A stretch of DNA of 64,000 nucleotides, from the NCBI RefSeq assembly GCF_003012745.1, contig NZ_PXYK01000011.1, positions 120,703 through 184,702 of the forward strand. Direction: 5' to 3'. Origin of the DNA: Kumtagia ephedrae. Lineage in GTDB: Bacteria; Pseudomonadota; Alphaproteobacteria; Rhizobiales; Rhizobiaceae. The position numbers and the translations under genes are program-made. This document shows positions 33,505 to 41,559 of this stretch, piece by piece. Below the pieces are notes generated by a model that ran no database searches, was not told the DNA's origin, and saw nothing but the letters and a program-made list of their open reading frames with translations. The stretch's first letter is position 1. Each line of letters opens with the position of its first letter.

Positions 33505-34836
33505 ATGACAATCGCCAATGTGGGCTTCGCGGCCGAGCTGGTCGCGCGTGCCGAAAAGCATGGTCCGGTGACGATCGGCCTTGCCGGTGCCGGCCAGATG
33601 GGCACTGACATGGTGGTGCAGATGTCGCTCATTCCCGGCGTTCGGCTGGGCGCGCTCTCGGAAGTCAACATGCAGGCGGCACGCGACGCGCTGGCGCTGG
33701 CCGGCCACGCGACGTCGGACATCGTCGAGGCGAGCTCGGCCAATGGCATCGATGCGGCGATCGAGGCGGGCAGGGTGGCGCTCACCGGCGACTTCAAGGC
33801 GCTGTGCGCGGCCGGCCGCATCGACGTGGTGATCGACGCCACCGGCAATCCGAACGTCGGCACGCTGATCGCATTGGAAGCATTCCGCAACGGCAAGCAC
33901 GTCGTCATGCTGAACGTCGAGGCCGACATCACCATCGGCCGTCATCTGAAGGCCGAGGCGCGCAAGGCCGGTGTCATCTACACCGGCGCCGCCGGCGACG
34001 AGCCGGCCGCCACGCTGGAGATCATGGGTTTTGCCCAGGCGCTCGGCTTCGAGATCGTCGCCGCCGGCAAGGGCAAGAACAACGCGCTGAAGTTCGACGC
34101 GACGCCCGACGCCTACGAGGAGGAAGCGCGACGCCGCAACATGAACGCCCGCATGCTCGTCGAGTTCGTCGACGGCTCGAAGACGATGATCGAGATGGTC
34201 GCCGTCGCCAACGCCACCGGCCTGGTGCCGGACGTGCCTGGCATGCACGGTCCGGCCGCGACACGCGACGAGCTTGCCCAGGTGCTGTGCACCAAGGCGG
34301 ACGGCGGTATCCTGTCGAAGAGCGGCGTCGTCGACTACTCGATCGGCAAGGGCGTGGCGCCCGGCGTCTTCTGCATCGTCAAGCCGCGCCATCCGCGCGT
34401 GCTGGAGCGCATGACCGACCTCAAGGTCGGCCCAGGCCCTTGCTACACGATCTTCCGCCCGTATCACCTGACCAGCCTCGAAGTGCCGCTTTCGGCGATC
34501 CGCGCCGTCACACACGGCGTTCCGGACATGGAGCCCGTCGACCACCCCGTCGCCGAATGCGTGGCGCTCGCCAAGCGCGACCTCAACCCCGGCGACACGC
34601 TCGGCAAGATCGGCGAATACGACTATCGCGGCTTCGCCATGACCTGGCAGGACGCCTCGAACGAGCGCGCGCTGCCGCTCGGGCTGGCGGAGCGCGCCAC
34701 GGTGACCAGGCCCGTCAAGGCCGGCGAGCGGCTCACCTATGCGAACTGCACGCCCGACGACAGCCTGGTCATCACCCAGATCCGGCGCCGGCTCGACCAG
34801 ACCGACGCGGTCTACGCCGGCGGCGCTGCCGCCTGA
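33505..34836 (+). CDS. DXR-like (DRL-family) NAD(P)-dependent oxidoreductase with SAF domain
   Basis: A 443-residue protein of the COG4091 family (homoserine-dehydrogenase-like NAD(P) domain plus C-terminal SAF domain). The Rossmann motif is GAGQMG at residues 28-33. 'NGKHVVMLNVEADITIG', 'AAGKGKNNALKFDATPD', 'DGSKTMIEMVAVANATGL' and 'ILSKSGVVDYSIGKGVAPGV' are hallmarks I know from Brucella DRL, an enzyme shown to convert 1-deoxyxylulose 5-phosphate to methylerythritol 4-phosphate. The SAF part is 'RATVTRPVKAGERLTYANC'. It heads an operon with acoABC-like genes next to a polyol PTS, which suggests a catabolic (oxidising) direction rather than isoprenoid synthesis. Other branched substrates are possible. 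Confidence 0.85.
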   Translation: MTIANVGFAAELVARAEKHGPVTIGLAGAGQMGTDMVVQMSLIPGVRLGALSEVNMQAARDALALAGHATSDIVEASSANGIDAAIEAGRVALTGDFKALCAAGRIDVVIDATGNPNVGTLIALEAFRNGKHVVMLNVEADITIGRHLKAEARKAGVIYTGAAGDEPAATLEIMGFAQALGFEIVAAGKGKNNALKFDATPDAYEEEARRRNMNARMLVEFVDGSKTMIEMVAVANATGLVPDVPGMHGPAATRDELAQVLCTKADGGILSKSGVVDYSIGKGVAPGVFCIVKPRHPRVLERMTDLKVGPGPCYTIFRPYHLTSLEVPLSAIRAVTHGVPDMEPVDHPVAECVALAKRDLNPGDTLGKIGEYDYRGFAMTWQDASNERALPLGLAERATVTRPVKAGERLTYANCTPDDSLVITQIRRRLDQTDAVYAGGAAA

Positions 34837-34899
34837 GGCGGCACCGGCCGGCCGGGCGCCGGCACACACATCGTCGTTTCTGAACTGGAGGTTTGACCC

Positions 34900-35928
34900 A
34901 TGGCCAAGGCTCAGGCGCAAGCTGTTGCCGATTCCGTTCGCGGCGACAACCGCCCGTTCGCGCTCAGCCACTTCGAGCCGGCGGTGCTCGAGGATGCGCT
35001 GCGCCAGATGTACCTGATCCGCCGCTTCGAGGAGGGGGCGGAAGAAAGCTACATGCGCGGCCTGGTGCACGGCACCATGCACCTGTCGATCGGCCAGGAG
35101 GCTTCGGCGGTCGGCATCTGCCTGCCGCTCACCGATGCCGACATGATCACCTCGACCCACCGCGGCCACGGCCATTGCATCGCCAAGGGCGCCGAGGTGA
35201 AGCGCATGTTCGCCGAATTCTTCGGCAAGACCACCGGCTATTGCAAGGGGCGCGGCGGCTCGATGCACATCGCCGACGTGTCCAAGGGCAATCTCGGCGC
35301 CAACGGCATCGTCGGCGGCGGCATACCCATCGCGGTGGGTGCCGCGCTCTCGATCCGGATGCAGAAGCGCAACGACGTGGTCGTCTCCTTCTTCGGCGAC
35401 GGCGCCAACAACGAGGGCGCCTTCCACGAGGCGCTCAACATCGCGGCGGTCTGGAAGCTGCCGGTGATCTTCGTGTGCGAGAACAACGGTTACGGCATGT
35501 CGACCTCGACGGCGCGCTCGACCGCCGTGCCTAACGTCGCCGACCGCGCCGCCGCCTATGCCATGCCCGGCGTTATCGTCGACGGAAACGACCTGTCGGC
35601 GGTGGCGGAAGCTTCGGTCGCGGCTGTCGAGCGGGCCCGGGCCGGCGAAGGCCCGTCGCTCATCGAATGCAAGACCTATCGCCATCGCGGCCACTCCAAG
35701 AGCGACCGCAACCGCTACCGCACCAAGGAAGAGATCGAGGCCTGGATCGCCAGGGATCCGATCGGCCGGTTCGAGAGCCAGCTCGTCGAATACGGCATCA
35801 TGACCCGGGATGCGGTGGAGGCGCTGCGCGAGAACGTCGAGCGCGAGATTGCCGACGGCATCGAGTTCGCCAAGGCGAGCCCTATGCCGCTGACGCAGGA
35901 CGTCGCGATGTACGTCTACACCGACTGA
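34900..35928 (+). CDS. acoA: Acetoin-dehydrogenase-type thiamine-diphosphate E1, alpha subunit
   Basis: A 342-residue E1-alpha subunit of the pyruvate/acetoin dehydrogenase type. The TPP/Mg-binding motif GDGANNEG is at residues 166-173, running into '[15 protein letters not shown]'. '[15 protein letters not shown]', '[20 protein letters not shown]' and '[11 protein letters not shown]' are typical of AcoA/PdhA. With the beta subunit it would take up an alpha-keto acid or a methyl ketol and form a hydroxyethyl-TPP adduct. Fusion of the partner AcoC to a hydrolase domain favours a ketol (acetoin-like) substrate over pyruvate. It lies 63 nt after the DRL gene. Confidence 0.88.
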   Translation: MAKAQAQAVADSVRGDNRPFALSHFEPAVLEDALRQMYLIRRFEEGAEESYMRGLVHGTMHLSIGQEASAVGICLPLTDADMITSTHRGHGHCIAKGAEVKRMFAEFFGKTTGYCKGRGGSMHIADVSKGNLGANGIVGGGIPIAVGAALSIRMQKRNDVVVSFFGDGANNEGAFHEALNIAAVWKLPVIFVCENNGYGMSTSTARSTAVPNVADRAAAYAMPGVIVDGNDLSAVAEASVAAVERARAGEGPSLIECKTYRHRGHSKSDRNRYRTKEEIEAWIARDPIGRFESQLVEYGIMTRDAVEALRENVEREIADGIEFAKASPMPLTQDVAMYVYTD

Positions 35929-35952
35929 CCGACGGCAAGGCAAGAAGAGCGC

Positions 35953-36951
35953 ATGACGATGACCACCCGTGAACTGTCCTATGCCCAGGCCATCCAGGAG
36001 GCGATGGCGATCGCCATGGAGGCGGACGAGCGAGTCTTCCTGATGGGCGAGGACATCGGCGTCTATGGCGGAGCCTTCCAGGTCACCGGCGACCTGGTCG
36101 AGCGCTTCGGCCCGGAGCGCGTGCGCGACACGCCGATCTCCGAGCTCGGCGGCGCCGGTGTCGCGGTGGGCGCGGCCGTCACCGGCATGCGGCCGATCTT
36201 CGAATTCCAGTTTTCCGATTTCGCCACGCTCGCCATGGAGCAGATCGTCAACCAGGCGGCCAAGATGCGCTACATGCTCGGCGGCGAGGTGTCGGTGCCG
36301 GTGGTGATGCGCTTTCCCGCCGGCTCGGGCACCGGCGCCGCCGCCCAGCACAGCCAGAGCCTCGAGGCGTGGTTCGGCCATGTGCCCGGCCTGAAAGTCA
36401 TCCAGCCGGCGACGCCGCATGATGCCAAGGGCATGCTGCTCGCCGCGATCGCCGATCCCGACCCGGTGATGATCTTCGAGCACAAGCTGCTCTACAAGAT
36501 GAAGGGCCCGGTGCCGGAGGGCCACTACACCGTGCCGATCGGCAAGGCCGAGGTGCGCCGCCAGGGCTCGCAGCTGACCATCGTGGCGACCGCGATCATG
36601 GTGCACAAGGCGCTGGAAGCGGCCGAGACGCTGGCAGCCGAGGGCATCGACGCCGAGGTGGTCGACCTCAGGACGATCCGCCCCATGGACAAGGACACCG
36701 TCATTGCCAGCGTCAAGAAGACGTCGCGGCTGCTGTGCGTCTACGAGGGCGTCAAGACGCTCGGCGTCGGCGCCGAAGTCAGCGCCATGATCGCCGAGAG
36801 CGAGGCCTTCGACTATCTGGACGGCCCGATCGTGCGGCTCGGCGGTGCCGAGACCCCGATCCCCTACAATCCGGAGCTCGAAAAGGCGGTCGTGCCGCAG
36901 GTGCCGGACATCGTCACGGCGGCGCGCGAACTGGTGAGCGGGAGGCGCTGA
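35953..36951 (+). CDS. acoB: Acetoin-dehydrogenase-type E1, beta subunit
   Basis: A 332-residue transketolase-like E1-beta subunit. '[20 protein letters not shown]', '[19 protein letters not shown]' with the TPP-activating Glu, '[20 protein letters not shown]' and '[20 protein letters not shown]' are conserved. It ends 3 nt before acoC and starts 24 nt after acoA. An ATG two codons into the frame is an alternative start. With AcoA it forms the thiamine-dependent E1 of the complex. Confidence 0.9.
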   Translation: MTMTTRELSYAQAIQEAMAIAMEADERVFLMGEDIGVYGGAFQVTGDLVERFGPERVRDTPISELGGAGVAVGAAVTGMRPIFEFQFSDFATLAMEQIVNQAAKMRYMLGGEVSVPVVMRFPAGSGTGAAAQHSQSLEAWFGHVPGLKVIQPATPHDAKGMLLAAIADPDPVMIFEHKLLYKMKGPVPEGHYTVPIGKAEVRRQGSQLTIVATAIMVHKALEAAETLAAEGIDAEVVDLRTIRPMDKDTVIASVKKTSRLLCVYEGVKTLGVGAEVSAMIAESEAFDYLDGPIVRLGGAETPIPYNPELEKAVVPQVPDIVTAARELVSGRR

Positions 36952-36954
36952 CCG

Positions 36955-38343
36955 ATGCCGACCGAAGTCATCCTGCCCAAGGTCGACATGGACATGGCGA
37001 CCGGGCGCATCTCGCGCTGGTTCGTCGAAGAAGGCGCGGCGGTGAAGAAGGGCGACGTGCTCTTCGAGATCGAGACCGACAAGGCCGCCATGGAAATCGA
37101 CGCACCCGCCAGCGGCACGCTCGCCAACGTCACCGGCCGGGAAGGCGTCGACATTCCCGTCGGCGAGGCGGTCGCCTGGATCTATGCCGAAGGCGAGACG
37201 CCGGCGAAGGCGGACGCGGCGCCGATACCTGCGGTGCCCTCCGTCCCTGGGCCGGCCGCGCCGCCCGCGCCTGCAGCCAATGGAGCCGCGCCGGCAGTGT
37301 CAGCTTCTCAGATTGAGCCGGTGGGTTCGGAACCCGTGGCCGGCATACGTGCCACGCCGCTGGCGCGGCGACTGGCACGTCAGCGCAACGTCGATCTCGC
37401 CGCCCTCGACGGCACCGGCCCCAAGGGCCGCGTGCAGGCGAAGGATGTGGAGCGGGCGGCGACGGTTGCCGCCGAAGCGAGAGAAAGGGCTCCTGCGGTC
37501 GTGCCGGCCGCCGGGCACACTCCAGCTCGTGGTGACGTGGAAGTCCGCGCAAGGGCGGTCGGACAGGCTACAGCCCCCATCACCCGCCAATCGTCGGCCG
37601 CGTCGACATGGCTGCGCCAGGGCGAGGGGACGCCGCTGGTGCTGATCCACGGTTTCGGCTCGGAGACCGCCAGCTGGCGGCCGCTGCTCACGGCGTTCGA
37701 CCGAGCGATGCCGATCCTGTCGATCGATCTGCCCGGCCACGGCGCGGCCGTCGACCTGCCGGCCGGGGGCTTCGACGACCTGGTCGCGCATGTCGAGAGC
37801 GAGCTTGCCGCCCAAAACATCGGCGTGGCGCATCTCGCCGGTCATTCGCTGGGCGGCGCGGCCGCCGCCGCGGTGGCGGCCGGCGTCGCGGTCGAGGCGC
37901 GTTCGCTGTTGCTGATCGCGCCGGCCGGCCTCGGCCCGGAGATCAACACCGGCTTCACCGAAGGGTTTGCCGCTGCTCACGACGAAACTGCGCTGCGGAC
38001 ATGGATGCGCGAGCTGGTGGCCGATCCGGCGGTTCTTTCCGACGGCTTCGTCAACGCGACGCTGCGCGCGCGCGCCGACGGCCGCCTGCCGGCGGCGCAG
38101 ACGCGGCTCGGTCCGCTGCTGTTTTCGCAGGCGACGCAGCGCTTTTCGGTGCGCGGGCTGTTCGAGCGCCTTGCCATGCCGGTCAAGGTCATTGCCGGCG
38201 GCGCCGACCGGATCATCCCGTCAAGGCATGTGCAGGGCCTGCCGGGCCATGTCGGCGTGCATCTCTTCGCCGGGCTCGGCCACATGCCGCAGCTGGAAGC
38301 GCGCGAGGCGGTCGCGAGACTGCTTGCAGAGATCGTCCGGTAG
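36955..38343 (+). CDS. acoC: AcoC-type dihydrolipoyl acyltransferase: lipoyl domain + E3-binding domain + alpha/beta-hydrolase domain
   Basis: A 462-residue fusion of the kind found in acetoin dehydrogenase. Residues 1-~80 are a lipoyl domain with the lipoylated Lys43 in 'EIETDKAAMEID'. After a Pro/Ala linker, ~125-165 form an E3-binding segment ('ATPLARRLARQRNVDLAALD', 'GPKGRVQAKDVE'). Residues ~215-462 are an alpha/beta hydrolase with Ser298 in 'AGHSLGGAA', Asp418 in 'GGADRIIPS' and His443 in 'GLGHMPQLE'. The hydrolase fold replaces the usual E2 catalytic domain, as in AcoC. It should carry the acyl group from E1 to CoA. No E3 (lipoamide dehydrogenase) gene lies nearby, so a housekeeping one must serve. 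Confidence 0.88.
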   Translation: MPTEVILPKVDMDMATGRISRWFVEEGAAVKKGDVLFEIETDKAAMEIDAPASGTLANVTGREGVDIPVGEAVAWIYAEGETPAKADAAPIPAVPSVPGPAAPPAPAANGAAPAVSASQIEPVGSEPVAGIRATPLARRLARQRNVDLAALDGTGPKGRVQAKDVERAATVAAEARERAPAVVPAAGHTPARGDVEVRARAVGQATAPITRQSSAASTWLRQGEGTPLVLIHGFGSETASWRPLLTAFDRAMPILSIDLPGHGAAVDLPAGGFDDLVAHVESELAAQNIGVAHLAGHSLGGAAAAAVAAGVAVEARSLLLIAPAGLGPEINTGFTEGFAAAHDETALRTWMRELVADPAVLSDGFVNATLRARADGRLPAAQTRLGPLLFSQATQRFSVRGLFERLAMPVKVIAGGADRIIPSRHVQGLPGHVGVHLFAGLGHMPQLEAREAVARLLAEIVR

Positions 38344-38344
38344 G

Positions 38345-38385
38345 GCATGATCCCGAAAGATTGCGGACGTTTCGGGCGAGATCGT
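38345..38385. repeat. Short intergenic palindrome between convergent genes
   Basis: CCCGAAA (38352-38358) and TTTCGGG (38370-38376) form a hairpin flanked by ATGATC and GAGATC. The sequence 'GCATGATCCCGAAA' recalls a short palindrome common in rhizobial intergenic spaces. It sits between convergent acoC and the HAD gene, where it could act as a bidirectional terminator, though there is no T tract. Confidence 0.4.
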
Positions 38386-38427
38386 CAAACAAGCAAAGAT
38401 GCAGATGGATCGGCACTGGCCGGCCGG

Positions 38428-39093
38428 TCAGAGACCGTTGGCGCGCCGCCAGGCGGCGATGGCCGGCCAGCCGGCGAAGACGAGCTCTGCGCCGGCGGCC
38501 CTGAGCTGGGCGGCATGGGCGGGGCTCGAATGACCGCCTCCGGTGAAGCCGAGCACTGTCATGCCTGCCGCCACGGCCGCCTGCACGCCAAAGGGCGAAT
38601 CCTCGATCACCACGCAATCCTGGGGCGCATAGCCGAGGCGCTCGGCCGCGAACAGGAACAGGTCGGGCGCCGGCTTGCCGCGCTTCACCATCGATGAACT
38701 GAAGATGGATCCTTCGAAATGAGGCAGGAGCTTCGTCAAGGTGAGGCTGTGCAGGATGCGCTCGATCGATGACGACGAGGCGACGCAACGCGGCCGGTCC
38801 AGCGTTTCGAGGAACTCGGTTATGCCCGGGGTCGGCTGCAGCTCCTCGGTGAATATATCCTTGGTCACCTTCCAGATGTCGTCCGCATGGGCGGCCGGAA
38901 ACACCACCCCGGTCAGCTGCTCGATGCGGGTGAAGATATCGGCCTGCTTCATGCCGATGCATTCGGCGATCACCTCCGGCCCGATCGTCAGCCCGCGCCC
39001 TGCATAGGCATGAACATAGGCCTTGGCGGCGAGCGGCTCGCTGTCCACGAGCACGCCGTCGCAGTCGAAGATGAAGAGGCGTTCAGCCGCCAT
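38428..39093 (-). CDS. HAD-family sugar-phosphate phosphatase / phosphoglucomutase-like
   Basis: A 221-residue HAD-IA hydrolase. Motif I is 'LFIFDCDGVLVDSEPLA' with nucleophile Asp10 and acid/base Asp12; motif II is near 'CVASSSSIERI', Lys in 'VKRGKPAPDLF' (motif III) and 'CVVIEDSPFGVQAA' (motif IV). A helical cap lies between motifs I and II. The second Asp permits phosphatase or beta-phosphoglucomutase chemistry. It is on the opposite strand between the DRL-aco and PTS operons, where a phosphatase could relieve accumulation of a phosphorylated intermediate; this is inference. The start region faces the gut operon promoter. Confidence 0.85.
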   Translation of the reverse strand: MAAERLFIFDCDGVLVDSEPLAAKAYVHAYAGRGLTIGPEVIAECIGMKQADIFTRIEQLTGVVFPAAHADDIWKVTKDIFTEELQPTPGITEFLETLDRPRCVASSSSIERILHSLTLTKLLPHFEGSIFSSSMVKRGKPAPDLFLFAAERLGYAPQDCVVIEDSPFGVQAAVAAGMTVLGFTGGGHSSPAHAAQLRAAGAELVFAGWPAIAAWRRANGL

Positions 39094-39177
39094 CAGGGTT
39101 CCTCCGGAGGTCCAGGTTCATGCGCGCCGCGGGGCGGCCAACACGACGACACTGTTGTGGGTGCGCACTTATACATA

Positions 39178-39207
39178 TTGACATTCTGGAAGACAAATGT
39201 TCATTAG
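39178..39207 (+). promoter_or_regulatory. Promoter and candidate operator of the glucitol-type PTS operon
   Basis: TTGACA (39178-39183) is a consensus -35; TCATTA (39201-39206, 17-nt spacer) is a possible -10. ACAAATGTTCATTAG (39193-39207) covers the -10 and matches ACAAATGTCTTGTTAG (33404-33419) before the DRL gene. The local AT-rich stretch stands out from its GC-rich surroundings. Co-regulation of both operons by the SorC protein at 32298 is the simplest reading. Confidence 0.55.
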
Positions 39208-39243
39208 CCGCGATATCGGAGGAGACTAGGGAGGTACGCAGAG

Positions 39244-39669
39244 ATGGCAATTTGGCAGTGGGCACTGCTTGCGCTCGGCCTGGTGTGGTTGATGCAGTCT
39301 ATCGGCGTCTGGTTTCAGATGCGGCACTATGCCGACGTCTTCAAGGGAATTACCGGTCGCTTCCAGGACGGCTATGTCGGCGCGGGCCATGCGCGCGGCC
39401 GCTTGCGCAAGGGCACGATCGCGCTGCTCGTGGTGAGCCCGGATCTGGTCGTGCAGCGGCTACTCCTCATGACCGGCCGCTCGGTTTTCACGAAATTCCG
39501 TCGCGAGCGCGAGGTCGAGGGCATGACGCTGGCGGAATTCCGTGCCGGCCGCAACCCGGATGCCGCCGACAGCGAGGAAAAGGCAATCGCACTGGCCATC
39601 GAACAGGTCGACAAGATCCGCTCGAAGGCTGCTGCACCAGGCATCAATCAGGAATTCGCCGCCGCATGA
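39244..39669 (+). CDS. srlM: GutM-family glucitol operon protein
   Basis: A 141-residue GutM/SrlM-family protein with one N-terminal membrane helix ('WALLALGLVWLMQSIGVWF') and a cytoplasmic body with 'GYVGAGHARGRLRKGTIALL'. In enteric bacteria GutM is called an activator of the glucitol operon, yet the membrane helix suggests a transport-associated role. It is the first gene of the PTS operon here, preceded by GGAGG-rich sequence. Its presence supports assignment of the following genes to the glucitol-type PTS rather than another PTS family. Confidence 0.82.
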   Translation: MAIWQWALLALGLVWLMQSIGVWFQMRHYADVFKGITGRFQDGYVGAGHARGRLRKGTIALLVVSPDLVVQRLLLMTGRSVFTKFRREREVEGMTLAEFRAGRNPDAADSEEKAIALAIEQVDKIRSKAAAPGINQEFAAA

Positions 39670-39699
39670 GCGGGGGGAAGAGGGGAACGGAGGACTCGA

Positions 39700-40446
39700 A
39701 TGCTGGCATCCATGTTAGCCGATTACGGCCATCTGAATTTACCCGATCTGGGCAGCGTCGCCACCGATGCGGCGCTGCACGGCAAGCTGGCGCTGCAGGG
39801 CGCGAGCGAAAAGCTCGTCGTCCTGGCACAGGCGGGCGGTGACATCACCGTCGACGAGTTCAAGCAGCGGCTCGATACGGTCGCCCAGGAAGAGCAGCTC
39901 GGCTGGCTCGCCAATATCGGCCGCTACTTCATCGGCATCTTCCAGAAGGGCGGCGAGGTCTTCGCCGGCTTCGTCACCGGCATCATCCCGACCCTGGTCG
40001 TGCTGATGACGGCGTTCTACGCGCTGACCGAGCTGGTCGGCGAGGAACGCGTCCACGGCATCGCCCGCGGCGCCGGGCGCATCGCGCTCACCCGCTACAC
40101 GCTGCTGCCGGTGCTTTCGGTGTTCTTCCTGACCAACCCGATGGCCTATACCTTCGGCGCGTTTCTGGAGGAGAAGCACAAGCCCGCCTTCTACGACGCG
40201 GCGGTGTCCTACGTGCACCCGCCGCTCGGCCTGTTCCCCCACATCAATCCGGGCGAGTACTTCGTCTGGGGCGGCGTGCTGGTGGCGCTGCAGGAACTCG
40301 AGCGCAACGGCACCGTGCCCAACGGCTATCATATCCAGATGGCGATCTGGTACGCGATCGTCGGCCTGGTGGTGATCCTGCTCAAGGGGATGCTGACCGA
40401 ACGCATCACCATGATCATGGCGCGCCGCCAGGGCGTGGAACTCTGA
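39700..40446 (+). CDS. srlA: Glucitol/sorbitol-type PTS enzyme IIC (IIC2) component
   Basis: A 248-residue membrane component of the Gut PTS family. From about residue 70 it follows the family closely: 'YFIGIFQKGGEVFAGFVTGI', 'FFLTNPMAYTFGAFLEEKHK' and 'GLFPHINPGEYFVWGG'. About 65 residues precede that block, which is an N-terminal extension compared with the ~187-residue enteric SrlA; it is mostly polar and of unknown role. GGAGGAC lies upstream of the ATG. With SrlE it forms the membrane translocator that carries and phosphorylates a sugar alcohol. Confidence 0.88.
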   Translation: MLASMLADYGHLNLPDLGSVATDAALHGKLALQGASEKLVVLAQAGGDITVDEFKQRLDTVAQEEQLGWLANIGRYFIGIFQKGGEVFAGFVTGIIPTLVVLMTAFYALTELVGEERVHGIARGAGRIALTRYTLLPVLSVFFLTNPMAYTFGAFLEEKHKPAFYDAAVSYVHPPLGLFPHINPGEYFVWGGVLVALQELERNGTVPNGYHIQMAIWYAIVGLVVILLKGMLTERITMIMARRQGVEL

Positions 40447-40471
40447 CGTCGGGACCGGAGGAGGATCCACC

Positions 40472-41473
40472 ATGGCAAAGACATACAAGTCCGTAAAAAT
40501 CTCGCGCGGCAAGTCGGGCTGGGGTGGTCCGCTGGTCATCCAGCCGACCGAGCAGCGCAACAAGATCGTCTCCGTCACCGGCGGCGGCATTGACCCGGTC
40601 GCGCAGCGCATCGCCGACCTGACCGGCGCCGAGGCGGTCGACGGCTTCCGCGCGCCGCCCATCGAGAGCGAGATGGCGGTCGTCGTCGTCGACTGCGGCG
40701 GCACCGCCCGCTGCGGCGTCTATCCGCGCAAACGCATCCCGACCGTCAACCTGACGCCGGTCGGCCAGGCCGGGCCGCTGGCGCAGTTCATCACCGAGGA
40801 CATCTACGTGTCGGGCGTGAGCGCGGCGAACATCGAGATGGCCGACGGCTCGGAAACACCGACGCAGGCTGCCGCCCCGGCGGCGGCTGCGGCAGCGACC
40901 GCATCGGCCAGGCCGGCGCCGGAGCCGGTGCAGGGTGGCGGTTTCGTCAACCTGATCGCCAGCATCGGCCGCGTCATGGGGCGCGTCGTCGGCATCTTCT
41001 TCAATGCCGGCCGCCGCACCATCGACCAGGTGGTCCGCAACGTGCTGCCGTTCATGGCGTTCGTGACCATGCTGATCGGCCTGATCCTCTATACCGGCAT
41101 CGGCGACGTGCTGGCGCAGCCGATGGGACCGCTCGCCAACAACATCGTCGGCCTGCTGATCATCTCGGCGATCTGCGGCCTGCCGTTCCTGTCGCCGGTG
41201 CTCGGGCCCGGCGCCGTCATCGCGCAGGTGATCGGCGTCGCCATCATCGGTCCGCAGATCGCCAACGGCACGATCGCGCCGGCCATGGCGCTGCCGGCGC
41301 TGTTTGCCTACAACACGCAGGTCGGCTGCGACTTCGTGCCGGTCGGCCTGGCACTCGGCGAGGCCAAGCCGAAGACCATCGAGATCGGCGTCCCGGCGGT
41401 GCTGATTAGCCGCCAGATCATGGGTCCGGTGTCGGTGCTGATCGCCTGGCTGGTCAGCCTGGTCGTGTTCTGA
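40472..41473 (+). CDS. srlE: Glucitol/sorbitol-type PTS enzyme IIB-IIC1 component
   Basis: A 333-residue protein of the Gut family EIIBC type. The IIB part (~1-120) has the phospho-acceptor Cys75 in 'VVVDCGGTARCGVYPRKRIP' and 'GPLAQFITEDIYVSGV'. An Ala-rich linker (~132-152) leads to the membrane part with 'VLPFMAFVTMLIGLILYTGI', 'FLSPVLGPGAVIAQVIGVAI' and 'VGCDFVPVGLALGEAKPKT'. It accepts phosphate from the IIA protein and passes it to the incoming polyol. Length and motifs match enteric SrlE. A perfect GC-rich hairpin follows its stop. Confidence 0.92.
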   Translation: MAKTYKSVKISRGKSGWGGPLVIQPTEQRNKIVSVTGGGIDPVAQRIADLTGAEAVDGFRAPPIESEMAVVVVDCGGTARCGVYPRKRIPTVNLTPVGQAGPLAQFITEDIYVSGVSAANIEMADGSETPTQAAAPAAAAAATASARPAPEPVQGGGFVNLIASIGRVMGRVVGIFFNAGRRTIDQVVRNVLPFMAFVTMLIGLILYTGIGDVLAQPMGPLANNIVGLLIISAICGLPFLSPVLGPGAVIAQVIGVAIIGPQIANGTIAPAMALPALFAYNTQVGCDFVPVGLALGEAKPKTIEIGVPAVLISRQIMGPVSVLIAWLVSLVVF

Positions 41474-41478
41474 TCGTC

Positions 41479-41509
41479 GGGGCCGGCGGCGGTGTACGTC
41501 GCCGGCCCC
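41479..41509 (+). other. GC-rich hairpin between srlE and srlB
   Basis: GGGGCCGGCG (41479-41488) and CGCCGGCCCC (41500-41509) are perfect complements around an 11-nt loop. No T run follows, and the next gene begins 50 nt later, so partial attenuation or mRNA stabilisation is more likely than full termination. Confidence 0.5.
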
Positions 41510-41559
41510 AGTCTGCAATGCTGTAGTACCGGCGCAAGTGTGCCGGCAGGAGAATGCCG

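Noticed and set aside
33505..34836. Homoserine dehydrogenase or flagellar FlgA-like SAF protein
   Set aside because: The N-terminal domain resembles homoserine dehydrogenase and the SAF domain occurs in FlgA, but the whole-length pattern fits the DRL family, and no threonine-pathway or flagellar gene is nearby.
33433..36606. A 1057-codon open frame on the minus strand
   Set aside because: It is a shadow of the DRL and acoA/acoB genes. The composition (His/Arg/Asp-rich without domains) is what the complement of GC-rich coding DNA gives, and the plus-strand proteins have clear family motifs.
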